Source: an uncultured bacterium (lineage in GTDB: Bacteria > Cyanobacteriota > Vampirovibrionia > Gastranaerophilales > Gastranaerophilaceae). Taken from it: a stretch of DNA of 10,745 nucleotides. Shown here in pieces: positions 1 through 7,284 of this stretch (positions within the stretch are counted from its first letter, which is position 1; each line of letters begins with the position of its first letter). The stretch lies in the NCBI GenBank assembly GCA_949299435.1, contig CASGAK010000166.1, forward strand, positions 1 to 10,745, in the 5' to 3' direction. The notes below the pieces were generated by a model, which saw only the letters and a list, made by a program, of their open reading frames with translations, was not told where the DNA came from and searched no databases. The position numbers and the translations under genes are program-made.

Positions 1-24
1 ATTGGCGAAAGCTATGCTATGTAA
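1..24 (+). CDS. possible 3' end of an upstream gene (partial)
   Basis: Frame 1 is open from the window edge and reads seven codons (IGESYAM) before TAA at 22-24. The next gene starts 12 nt later with its own ribosome binding site, so this could be the tail of a preceding gene in the same operon. Seven codons are too few to identify a product. In many bacteria rpmH and rnpA lie just upstream of yidD, so rnpA is a conceivable owner, but nothing visible here supports it. Confidence 0.25.
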   Translation: MGESYAM

Positions 25-36
25 GAGGATTTTATA

Positions 37-1299
37 ATGAAAGAATTAAGATATTTTTTATGGATATTAGCTCTGTTGTTTGTATTTTTCATTATTATTA
101 ATCTGTTTTCGAATAATATAAGGGATATTTCCAGTAAGTATAACAAAGTTGATTCGGACAAAACTCTGAAAAAAGAAAAGGTTGTACAATCTACAGATAC
201 TGTTGAGGAAATATCTTCAGATGAAGGTTTTCAGGAAAACCTCGAGGAGTTAAGGGAAACTGAAAAAGAGCAATATTATACAGATACAGACGATAAACAA
301 AGTATGGAGGGGTTACCTACTTTAAAGTCAGAATTTAATTGGAATATTGAAAATGTTAAATGCTCATTAAACGGTAAGTATTATACAGATGAGGCTTTTG
401 CACAAGAAAAAAATTTAAAAACATACTTACCTTGCCAGGAATCTCCCAATTGGACAGATGATTGTAAAAACGGTAAATTGTTTGGGGATTTGTGTGTCGT
501 TAAACTTCCTCAATCGGATAAATTTGTAAACAATAGCTATGGTCTGGACCGTATTAGAGATAACTACCATAAAAAACTTATAGATGATTGCGATTCTATT
601 GGTATGAGATTACCTACAGTTGAGGAAATCGGAATTTTAGAAAAAAATTATGAAACATTGCTGGCACCTTCGGAAACTACTGAGTTTATTGCTTGTGAAA
701 CAAAGTTTTATAAAAATGAAAATCCCAGTGATAATTGTATAGGAGTTCCTTTATTAAGAATAAGTACATCTAGGAATTCCAAAGTATATAAATATAAAAT
801 GATAAGAAGAATAGGGTATAATAATAATGCAATATGTGTAAAAAGAATAGGTCCTGCAGGTGCAAAAAATATCAGAAAAGAATCCTTTCCTGAATTGCCT
901 CAATTAGTTTGTCCAAATAGTCTTAAAAGAACTAAAGTGCCTTGTAAAATATCAGCTGAAGATAAAAATTTATGTTATTTGGAAATTAAATTGCCTTATA
1001 ATTTTGAAGAGTTATACAAAAGAGCCAAGGTGCAATTAATAACTAAAAGTTATTATAGCGGATATTATGATTTACTTTTAGAACCTTTGGAGTGTAAATG
1101 CCGCGAATATGGTATGCATTTAGGATTTAACGAGGAATTATCTTTATTTTGGCATGTATTTAAAACAGATATTCCATATTTAATAAGCAATGATGGCTCC
1201 CGTTCTATTTACTATTCCAATATTAATTCGGCAAATAAAAATGATTTAAAAAAATTGCCTTTAAGGATTATTTGTGTGAAAAGGTTAGATGAAAGATAA
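37..1299 (+). CDS. membrane-anchored Cys-rich protein with two related Lcl/DUF1566-like domains
   Basis: This is a 420-aa protein with no firm family assignment. Residues 5-24 form one hydrophobic segment after a short Lys/Arg-bearing N-terminus, which fits a signal anchor with the rest outside the cytoplasm. Residues 30-90 are charged, Glu/Asp/Lys-rich and low in complexity, like a linker. Two cysteine-rich modules follow. The first (about 109-272) contains DLCVVKLP, then CDSIGMRLPTVEEI, and ends ICVKRIG. The second (about 292-420) contains NLCYLEIKLP, then CKCREYGMHLGFNEEL, and ends ICVKRLDER. The GMRLPTxxE motif resembles the Lcl C-terminal/DUF1566 and C-type-lectin/sulfatase-modifying-factor-like folds found in extracellular proteins; I infer a surface or periplasmic role. 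The second copy has lost the RLPT core. An AGAGGA ribosome binding site at 25-30 supports the start. yidD follows 5 nt downstream, so the two are probably cotranscribed. Confidence 0.8.
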   Translation: MKELRYFLWILALLFVFFIIINLFSNNIRDISSKYNKVDSDKTLKKEKVVQSTDTVEEISSDEGFQENLEELRETEKEQYYTDTDDKQSMEGLPTLKSEFNWNIENVKCSLNGKYYTDEAFAQEKNLKTYLPCQESPNWTDDCKNGKLFGDLCVVKLPQSDKFVNNSYGLDRIRDNYHKKLIDDCDSIGMRLPTVEEIGILEKNYETLLAPSETTEFIACETKFYKNENPSDNCIGVPLLRISTSRNSKVYKYKMIRRIGYNNNAICVKRIGPAGAKNIRKESFPELPQLVCPNSLKRTKVPCKISAEDKNLCYLEIKLPYNFEELYKRAKVQLITKSYYSGYYDLLLEPLECKCREYGMHLGFNEELSLFWHVFKTDIPYLISNDGSRSIYYSNINSANKNDLKKLPLRIICVKRLDER

Positions 1300-1304
1300 C
1301 TGTA

Positions 1305-1526
1305 ATGAAAGCGGTTTTGTTGTTTCTTATAAAAATTTATCAAAAGATTTCCAAGAATACACCTGCATCTTGCAGGTTTTATCCGACTTGTTCTGAATAC
1401 ACTCGTCAGGCTATTGAAAAATTCGGTGTATTAAAAGGCTCTTGGTTAGGGATTAAAAGAATTTGCCGATGCCACCCTTTTAATGAGGGCGGATATGATC
1501 CTGTGCCTGACGAGATAAAAAAATAA
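1305..1526 (+). CDS. yidD: YidD, membrane protein insertion efficiency factor
   Basis: This 73-aa protein is a full-length member of the YidD family (UPF0161). YidD is a small protein that associates with the inner face of the cytoplasmic membrane and helps the YidC/Sec machinery insert membrane proteins. The family hallmarks are all visible: an amphipathic N-terminus (LLFLIKIYQKIS), the core SCRFYPTCSEYT (about residues 22-33), the WLGIKRICRCHPF segment and the closing GGYDPVP. Three of the conserved cysteines lie in the SCRFYPTC and CRCHP motifs. The start is 5 nt after the stop of the preceding gene and has only a weak purine stretch upstream, so translational coupling is likely. In many genomes yidD sits between rnpA and yidC. 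Here the next gene is convergent, so yidC does not follow on this side. Identification is very secure. Confidence 0.97.
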   Translation: MKAVLLFLIKIYQKISKNTPASCRFYPTCSEYTRQAIEKFGVLKGSWLGIKRICRCHPFNEGGYDPVPDEIKK

Positions 1527-1548
1527 ATTTTAAACATTTTTTTTTATC
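1514..1548. terminator. possible AT-only bidirectional terminator between convergent genes
   Basis: GATAAAAAAA (1514-1523) is perfectly complementary to TTTTTTTATC (1539-1548), giving a 10-bp stem that spans the yidD stop. It lies between the convergent yidD and AsmA-like genes and carries A- and T-runs on both arms, so it could serve either strand. The stem has a single G-C pair, so it is weak, and the arms may match simply because the spacer is A/T-rich. I see no better terminator in this 53-nt gap. Confidence 0.3.
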
Positions 1549-1579
1549 AATATAATAGTGAATTAGTGCTCGGGTGTGT

Positions 1580-4500
1580 TTATTTAATCCATTTGAAACT
1601 TCTTACATAATTTTCGCCGTTAATATCACCGAAAATTTCTGCATTGAATATCCTATAGATGTTTTGAGTCCCGTAATTTGGAATTTTATTTATTTCTGCC
1701 ATAGTTTCAGGATCTAATTCGTTTTTATTGATCCAAGGAATTGTATTTAAAAGGGTATTTAATGATACATTTTTAACTTTTCCGAATACATTTGTAATAT
1801 TATTTGAAAGGGTTCCATAGACATTCATATCAGCCATTGAGTTAGAAAAGTTATATGTACCGTTTAAATACATATTTAAATCTTTTCCGTTCGAATATAT
1901 ATTAATATTTTGAGCTATGCCGTTTTCTATGTTTATGTTCCCACTGATACTGTCAAATTCACCTGTTTTTAGAGGTGTAATTAAGTCAATAATACTGTTT
2001 ATTGAAAGTCCTGTAATGCCTCCTTTTAGAAGGTTTCCTGCTTTTAGCAGATATTCCAAAGAGCCGAGTTTTGGCATTTTACCTTCTGCGACAATGAAAT
2101 ATCCTTCTCCTGATAAGGTGTCTGTACATGTCGTCTGACTTTTGGCATCACAACTCAGATTTATATTTCCCGTTATTGAGCCGTAGATTTGGTTACGCAA
2201 ATCAAATAATGCTTCAGTCATTATTTGTGCGTTAGAGTCTTTCATATTTACTGTTGTGCGTATTTTGTTTGTTATAAAGTCATATTGCAAATTCCCGTCG
2301 ACTATTCCCTCTGCCAGTTTGAATTTAAAATCTTTTATATTGAGTTGCATTTTTTCATTCAAACTTAAATTTGATATAAAATCTTCTGCACTTATGTTTT
2401 TAACTTTTATTGTATCTGCTGCTATTTGTGCATTTTGAATTACAATCTGTGATAGATCAAACATATCAGACTGTGCAGAGGCTGTTTTGTTTCTGTACAA
2501 ATCGGATTCATAATCTCGTATAGCATCTGTAATTTTATTTATGTTCAAATCGTTAAGTTTTAGTTTTAGGGATTCTATTTTAATAGGAGGTACAAGGTCG
2601 TTTTTAACTATTGCTGAGAGATTGACTCTGTTTGTTAATACAACTCCTTTCGATTCTATATTGATTTTATCGGGTTTGAAGTCCAAGCTCACGTCGTTTA
2701 TTGTAGAATCGAAAAACGGGATATCTATACTTGTTATTTCAAATTTTCCTAAAATTTTCGGTCTTAATGAAGTTCCGTTTATTACCAAATCAGATGTAAA
2801 TATACCTTGTTTCATGAATGGTTTGCGGAAAATTATGTTAAATATTTTTGCGTCTGTAGGATTTTCCGTTTTTACCTTGAAGTTTTTGAATGCAAGATTA
2901 TTGTTAGGTAAAAATTCTACTACTCCGCTCGAAATTAATTGGGTGTTAATAAAGTCTTTGTTATTTTGTGAAGATATAATTTTGTCATATTTGAAATCGT
3001 TTATTTTTACCCATTCAGGTGTGTAGATGTTATCAAGATATAGTTTTACAGGATTGGTTTTGTCGCCTATTGTTGCTCCCATATAATACAGATTTGAATT
3101 TTCTGCTATTTTCATTTCTGTTTTTGAGGAAATCTTTTCTTTTGTGCCGCTTAGTTTGGAAGATACAATTACGTCACCTTTAATTTTTATAGGATATACA
3201 GCTTTGTTATTGAAAAATTGATCAAAAAATTCTTGTGTTGGTTTTGCATTTACATATAGGCTTAAATCAGGATTTTTAATAAAATCGTAAACTTTCCCGT
3301 CTACAAAGATTGGCATTTCTCCAAAATAAGCATTTATTTTGTTTAATGAAAGTGTGTTATTGCGGATTAAAATATTACCGCTGTTGAATTTTACTTTCAT
3401 ATGTTTAGGTACGTAAGTAAATTCTGTATTATCCAATTTTGTGAAAAGTGAGAGGTTATTATGTCGCATTCTTGCACTTAGGTCAATTATCCCTTGCATA
3501 TTTTCAATATCATTCGGGTTGAAATTTGAAGGGAATATATCAAGTGTTTTTATATGCTCAAGGTTTGACAAATTGATATTTGACATTGAAAAATAGCCGT
3601 TTATATCCTGTTTGTTACTCATAATGTTTGAGATATCTGCTGTAAGAATATAAGAGTTATTATTAAAAGTTCCTTTTAGAGGGGATATTTTTAAGTGGGA
3701 GTTATTTAATTCAAAAGTTCCGCCATCGGTGATAATTATACTTTTACTTCCTCTGTTTTTATAAATTCTCCCTTTTACCGACAGTGCATTGTAATCTATT
3801 TTATCAAGTTTCCCCTTGTAATGTGCTATAAAACTTGTACTGATAGTGGATAGGTCTTTTTGAAACGGTATTTTTTTGTTTTCAGCAAATACCATTTGTA
3901 TTCCGTCACCCAGCGTAAATTTGTCGGATATGACGTTTGCATTCAATATCATATCTTTAATTTTTCCGCTGGTGCTTATTTTAGAGTCAGATAGATTTGA
4001 GTTAAGTGTAAAGTCGGCATCTAAATTTTTAAAGTTAACATATCCTGAAAGTTTTTTTAACTTCAGAGGGACATTTTCTATTGCAACTGTGTTATTATTT
4101 AATTCAAGTTTGCCGTCTGCAAATATATTTTTGTTAAATACGACATCATATACATCTTTTACTTGCCCTGTCAGATTAAGTTCAATATTCATTAATCCGT
4201 CTGCTGATTTTATCGGCTTGATTAGGTTTTGAATATCTTTCAACATAGGTGATGTCTGCACTATTTTTAATAAATCAGATGTCTTTTGGTTTAATCCTGC
4301 TACTTTAAAATTCAAAACTCCCAGTAATGTGCAAGTTCCGTTTACGGATACCGGTTTTGAATTAAGTGTTGCTGTATCTGTTTTAAATTCAGTATTCTGG
4401 TCATCAAATTTTAAAGAGCCTTGCCCGTTTTTTAGCTCCATATTATGTATGTCAAGAAATGATGCTGAGGTTTCAAAAAAATTAAAAACACCCCAGGCAT

Positions 4501-6025
4501 GAGGATCTTTCATATTCCCCACTACATGAAGATCTATGTTGCCTTTACCTTTTATATCCATAATAGGCACAGGACCAAGGTCAAATTTTAATATTTCATG
4601 TAACGGATTTAAAACATTTTGGGCAGTTTTTAAATCTACACTATTTGTACTTTTTATTGTAAGATCTGCGGTTTTTGATTTGTATAATTTAATATTTCCT
4701 TTTACATAGACTGTTTGTGTTGAACTTGCGGGAACTGTTGCATCTAAATCGGTACTGTCGCCTTTAAAAGCTAATTTAATTGTAGCTTTTGGCGTATTAT
4801 TCGGCAAAGGTGTTATCAAATAGCCCTCGGTTGATAAAATATTCCCTGTGACTGATGGCTCGGGTAAATTCCCTTTTATTTCTAAATTCCCGATTATATC
4901 GCCGTAGTATTTGTATTTTTTTAGTAAATATAGATTAAATTCTGGAATTAGATCTTTTTCTCCGGGGATAAGCGGCAGAAAATCTTCTATTCTTGATTTG
5001 TTTATTGCCAGTTTTAAGTCTGCAATCGGTTTTTTGGAATTTATTCGTTCTATTTTTCCTGAAAGAAATGTATCAATGCCTTTTGATTTTACAAATAGTT
5101 CGTTAATTTCTATTCCGTTTTTTATAAAACTTAGATTGGTATTAATCTTAATTTTGTTTTTGCAATATATAGATGATGAAATATCTTTTTGCATAACTCC
5201 AAAATCGTCTATTTCGATATCACCTTTTAATTGTTTTTGATTATCAATACCTGTAGCCGTTGAGATATTTAAATTTATAAGTCCGGACAGCTTTTCTATT
5301 TTGTTTTTGGATAGGTATTTTGCATAGCTTGAAAAGTCAGCTAAATTAAGGTCCGTAATTTTACCGCTTATATGCAGTTTATCTTCGGTTATTTTTTCAA
5401 GAGGTAATTTAACATCTACATCAGCATTTATTTTTGAAACTTTTTTACCTACATACAAATTGCTGTTTGTTCTGAATTTAATATGTTTATTGTTTGTGAA
5501 ATCATATAGTATAAAATCTTTACCGTCCAGTATGATATCTTTATTTACCGTTTCATCATTTAATTCAATTTTATAATTATCTAACTCTACAACAGCTTTT
5601 GATATGTTAATTTTAGGTTTTGCAAGACCGATAAGAGGGTATTGTCCAAGTTTCAGTTGTGAATTTTTATCAAATACTAAGTTTACAAATAAAAAATCAG
5701 AACTAAAATGGCTTATTTCAGCTTTGTTGAATAGCAGGGGGAGTAATTTTATTCGAGCATTTATCCCTTTAAAACTGAGTGCTTTACTATTGTCGTTGTT
5801 TAATATATCAAATTCATCAGCTTTTATCCAAATTGAGGGTAAATATCCCATTTTGATTTTTGGGTTCGTGATTTGAGTATTAAATCCGTATTCTTTTTTT
5901 ATATAACTATTTAAAAATTCAATATTTTCAGAACGGTTTAAAACGGCAGGAATGCCGAAGTAATATCCTGTGTATAATACTAAAACAGTTAAGAAACTTA
6001 TGTATATTTTTAATTTAATTCCCAT
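1580..6025 (-). CDS. AsmA/YhdP/TamB-like bridge protein for envelope lipid transport
   Basis: At 1481 aa this is the largest gene in the window. Residues 5-27 form a single N-terminal transmembrane anchor. The remainder is a long run of short alternating beta strands, rich in Asn, Lys, Ile, Ser and Asp, with almost no cysteine. That is the typical look of AsmA-like proteins, which fold into a long hydrophobic groove across the periplasm. The N-terminus (anchor, then a KIKMGYLPSIWIKADEFDIL-like strand pair) resembles AsmA/DUF3971 N-termini. About residues 1306-1430 (GEGYFIVAEGKMPKL ... GLSINSIIDLITPL ... GEFDSISGNINIENGIAQ) resemble the AsmA_2 C-terminal domain. Relatives in E. coli (TamB, YhdP, YdbH) carry phospholipids to the outer membrane; that role is inferred here. 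It lies 53 nt downstream of rubrerythrin on the same strand, so readthrough is possible. The ribosome binding site is poor: CAGGG lies only 2 nt before ATG. Confidence 0.85.
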   Translation of the reverse strand: MGIKLKIYISFLTVLVLYTGYYFGIPAVLNRSENIEFLNSYIKKEYGFNTQITNPKIKMGYLPSIWIKADEFDILNNDNSKALSFKGINARIKLLPLLFNKAEISHFSSDFLFVNLVFDKNSQLKLGQYPLIGLAKPKINISKAVVELDNYKIELNDETVNKDIILDGKDFILYDFTNNKHIKFRTNSNLYVGKKVSKINADVDVKLPLEKITEDKLHISGKITDLNLADFSSYAKYLSKNKIEKLSGLINLNISTATGIDNQKQLKGDIEIDDFGVMQKDISSSIYCKNKIKINTNLSFIKNGIEINELFVKSKGIDTFLSGKIERINSKKPIADLKLAINKSRIEDFLPLIPGEKDLIPEFNLYLLKKYKYYGDIIGNLEIKGNLPEPSVTGNILSTEGYLITPLPNNTPKATIKLAFKGDSTDLDATVPASSTQTVYVKGNIKLYKSKTADLTIKSTNSVDLKTAQNVLNPLHEILKFDLGPVPIMDIKGKGNIDLHVVGNMKDPHAWGVFNFFETSASFLDIHNMELKNGQGSLKFDDQNTEFKTDTATLNSKPVSVNGTCTLLGVLNFKVAGLNQKTSDLLKIVQTSPMLKDIQNLIKPIKSADGLMNIELNLTGQVKDVYDVVFNKNIFADGKLELNNNTVAIENVPLKLKKLSGYVNFKNLDADFTLNSNLSDSKISTSGKIKDMILNANVISDKFTLGDGIQMVFAENKKIPFQKDLSTISTSFIAHYKGKLDKIDYNALSVKGRIYKNRGSKSIIITDGGTFELNNSHLKISPLKGTFNNNSYILTADISNIMSNKQDINGYFSMSNINLSNLEHIKTLDIFPSNFNPNDIENMQGIIDLSARMRHNNLSLFTKLDNTEFTYVPKHMKVKFNSGNILIRNNTLSLNKINAYFGEMPIFVDGKVYDFIKNPDLSLYVNAKPTQEFFDQFFNNKAVYPIKIKGDVIVSSKLSGTKEKISSKTEMKIAENSNLYYMGATIGDKTNPVKLYLDNIYTPEWVKINDFKYDKIISSQNNKDFINTQLISSGVVEFLPNNNLAFKNFKVKTENPTDAKIFNIIFRKPFMKQGIFTSDLVINGTSLRPKILGKFEITSIDIPFFDSTINDVSLDFKPDKINIESKGVVLTNRVNLSAIVKNDLVPPIKIESLKLKLNDLNINKITDAIRDYESDLYRNKTASAQSDMFDLSQIVIQNAQIAADTIKVKNISAEDFISNLSLNEKMQLNIKDFKFKLAEGIVDGNLQYDFITNKIRTTVNMKDSNAQIMTEALFDLRNQIYGSITGNINLSCDAKSQTTCTDTLSGEGYFIVAEGKMPKLGSLEYLLKAGNLLKGGITGLSINSIIDLITPLKTGEFDSISGNINIENGIAQNINIYSNGKDLNMYLNGTYNFSNSMADMNVYGTLSNNITNVFGKVKNVSLNTLLNTIPWINKNELDPETMAEINKIPNYGTQNIYRIFNAEIFGDINGENYVRSFKWIK

Positions 6026-6078
6026 ATCCCTGTTTTGTATTATATGACAAACATGCCGTTTTTACCAGTTTTTTACAA

Positions 6079-6657
6079 TTAATATTTTTCACATAAAACT
6101 TCAAAGTATGCACGTGGATGATGGCAATTAGGACACTTTTCAGGTGCTTTGGTACCTGTGTGTATGTAGGCACATTTTCTGCAGACCCAATCTGTTTCAC
6201 TGTCTTTTTGGAAGACTGTATTATTTATTATGTTTTCTAAAAGTTTTTTATACCTTTTTTCATGATGTTCTTCGCAGCGTCTTACATATTTGAATGTGTT
6301 TGCAATTTCATCAAAACCCTCAGCAGTAGCTATTTCTTCCGCTTCTAAATATAGTTTTGACCATTCTTCATTTTCACCTGCTATTGCACTTTTTAAATTT
6401 TCTTCTGTCGTTCCCATTTCAAAAGGGTATGTGCCAGTTACTGTACCTGCTGTGTTGCTGATGTGCTCGTAAAATAATTTAGCGTGTTCTTTCTCGTTTT
6501 CAGCTGTCATTAAAAATATTTCAGCAATCTGTTCAAAGCCTTCTTTTTTTGCTTGTTTTGCAAAAAATGTGTATCTGTTTCTTGCTTGGGATTCTCCTGC
6601 AAATGAATTGATTAAATTCTGCTCTGTTTTAGTCCCTTTTAGTTTTTCTGTATTCAT
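6079..6657 (-). CDS. rbr: rubrerythrin (peroxide-reducing non-haem di-iron protein)
   Basis: This 192-aa protein has the classic two-part rubrerythrin layout. Residues 1-145 form a ferritin-like four-helix bundle carrying the di-iron ligands: E22 in AGESQARNRY, E55 and H58 in ENEKEH, E95 and E98 in AGENEE, and the CEEHHEKRY segment at 128-136. Residues 155-192 form a rubredoxin-like domain with an Fe(Cys)4 site at C159-x2-C162 and C175-x2-C178 (PEKCPNCHHPRAYF). Rubrerythrins reduce hydrogen peroxide to water in the cytoplasm of anaerobes and microaerophiles, taking electrons from rubredoxin or NAD(P)H oxidoreductases. Length and motifs are complete. The start is fixed by a strong AGGAGG site (complement 6662-6667). 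Upstream are a TATAAT on the - strand (complement 6734-6739) that could be the -10, and a weak PerR-like box. Rubrerythrin genes belong to PerR regulons in clostridia. Confidence 0.97.
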   Translation of the reverse strand: MNTEKLKGTKTEQNLINSFAGESQARNRYTFFAKQAKKEGFEQIAEIFLMTAENEKEHAKLFYEHISNTAGTVTGTYPFEMGTTEENLKSAIAGENEEWSKLYLEAEEIATAEGFDEIANTFKYVRRCEEHHEKRYKKLLENIINNTVFQKDSETDWVCRKCAYIHTGTKAPEKCPNCHHPRAYFEVLCEKY

Positions 6658-6760
6658 ATCTCCTCCTTTTTATTTTGAAATGCTAAACAATTTCTTTAAT
6701 TTATACAATTGATACCCGGGATTAGCCGAATGAATTATATTGATGTATAAAAATTAAACT

Positions 6761-6775
6761 TTATAGGGATTATAT
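6761..6775. promoter_or_regulatory. weak PerR-box-like sequence upstream of rubrerythrin
   Basis: TTATAGGGATTATAT matches the Bacillus PerR consensus (TTATAATnATTATAA) at 11 of 14 defined positions. It lies in the 168-nt divergent gap between rubrerythrin and the 57-aa ORF, just upstream of the candidate rubrerythrin -10 at complement 6734-6739. The placement suits peroxide control. The gap is very A/T-rich, so a partial match could easily arise by chance, and no PerR gene is visible in this window. Confidence 0.25.
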
Positions 6776-6825
6776 AACCTGATAAAACTCGCATAATACA
6801 AGTATGTAATAGTAGGAATAATTAT

Positions 6826-6999
6826 ATGAATCTGTTTAACTACACAAAAAAATTATCTGAAAAAATTGCATACTACGATAAGCTGACACGCAAAAGTGCC
6901 AGAACGTTTTCTATGTCTAATCCATTTATAACTCCGGTTAATATGACGGTTATTTGGGTGGAAAATTGTAATGAAAAAGATAACAGAAAAGAAAATTAA
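6826..6999 (+). CDS. 57-aa small protein of unknown function
   Basis: ATG at 6826 opens 57 codons ending in TAA at 6997-6999. A ribosome binding site AGGA at 6814-6817 sits 8 nt upstream, which is ideal spacing. The product begins MNLFNYTKKLSEKIAYYDKL, is strongly basic over its first half (Lys/Arg at 8, 9, 13, 19, 22, 23, 26), and continues SMSNPFITPVNMTVIWVENC before a charged tail ending KENDRKEN-like (EKDNRKEN). There is no clear signal peptide or membrane helix, and I recognise no family. Its stop overlaps the stop of the convergent XRE gene by 4 nt (6996-6999). It occupies a space that would otherwise be a 338-nt gap, and its ribosome binding site favours a real gene. It could equally be a non-coding stretch, since 57 codons can remain open by chance. 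Confidence 0.5.
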   Translation: MNLFNYTKKLSEKIAYYDKLTRKSARTFSMSNPFITPVNMTVIWVENCNEKDNRKEN

Positions 7000-7205
7000 T
7001 CGAAATCCATAAGTTTTTTTATTGAAATCTCAAGTGTATCGGCTATTTTAAACAGCTTTCTTAAACTGATATATTCTTTTCCCGTTTCAATGCACGCCAA
7101 GTGCTCTCTTGAAAGATCTACAATTTCTGCCAATTCATTTTGAGATAGCTTTTTTGCTTTTCTGTAAAATTTTATATTTTTGCCTAAATCATCAAGTCTT
7201 GACAT
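6996..7205 (-). CDS. small XRE/Cro-CI family transcriptional regulator
   Basis: This 69-aa protein is a lone helix-turn-helix domain of the HTH_3/XRE family, covering about residues 7-64: LGKNIKFYRKAKKLSQNELAEIVDLS, then a recognition helix around SREHLACIETGKEYIS, then LRKLFKIADTLEISIKKLM. There is no effector or dimerisation domain, which is usual for minimal phage- or plasmid-type and autoregulatory repressors. It most likely acts as a dimer on a palindrome, and a perfect 8-3-8 inverted repeat lies 33 nt upstream of its start, between it and the divergent prepilin gene. I infer that it represses itself and possibly the pilin gene. The start has no recognisable Shine-Dalgarno sequence (the 20 nt upstream are A/T-rich), so a short or absent leader is possible. 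Its partner, target and inducer are unknown. Confidence 0.9.
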   Translation of the reverse strand: MSRLDDLGKNIKFYRKAKKLSQNELAEIVDLSREHLACIETGKEYISLRKLFKIADTLEISIKKLMDFD

Positions 7206-7238
7206 AAATCAATTTTGCAACAATAATATAAGTAAATA

Positions 7239-7257
7239 TGTAAGATGATATCTTACA
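7239..7257. promoter_or_regulatory. 19-bp perfect palindrome, probable operator of the XRE regulator
   Basis: TGTAAGAT (7239-7246) and ATCTTACA (7250-7257) are perfect inverted repeats separated by GAT. They lie centrally in the 79-nt gap between the divergent XRE and prepilin genes. The arm length, 3-nt spacer and overall 19-bp size fit an XRE dimer site. Neither flanking base extends the repeat. The site covers the -35 region expected for the XRE gene (candidate -10 TATTAT, complement 7223-7228) and sits where the prepilin promoter must end, since that gene starts at 7285. It could alternatively be a small hairpin in the pilin leader RNA. Confidence 0.65.
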
Positions 7258-7274
7258 AAATGTAATAATCAGTT

Positions 7275-7280
7275 GGAGGA
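7275..7280 (+). promoter_or_regulatory. ribosome binding site that fixes the prepilin start
   Basis: GGAGGA ends 4 nt before ATG at 7285. An in-frame TTG at 7273 overlaps this site and so cannot be the start. Choosing 7285 also gives a six-residue basic leader ending in Gly, which is normal for type IV prepilins. Confidence 0.85.
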
Positions 7281-7284
7281 TTTT

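Noticed and set aside
2541..3026. 161-aa + strand ORF, and shorter ones at 1917-2138, 2256-2438, 3876-4232, 4911-5240 and 5604-5876
   Set aside because: All lie antisense inside the AsmA-like gene, have no ribosome binding sites or recognisable motifs, and read as hydrophobic shadow translations of its alternating strands.
6039..6044. Perfect TATAAT on the - strand just before the AsmA-like gene
   Set aside because: Transcription would begin about 7 nt before ATG, cutting off any ribosome binding site, and no -35 is visible; readthrough from rubrerythrin is at least as likely.
6015..6200. 61-aa - strand ORF overlapping the end of rubrerythrin
   Set aside because: It is a different frame of the rubredoxin-like coding region and spans the stop of rubrerythrin; no start signal or motif was seen.
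7273..7284. Upstream TTG start for the prepilin (four extra residues)
   Set aside because: The TTG overlaps the GGAGGA ribosome binding site of the ATG at 7285, and the shorter leader is the normal class III form.
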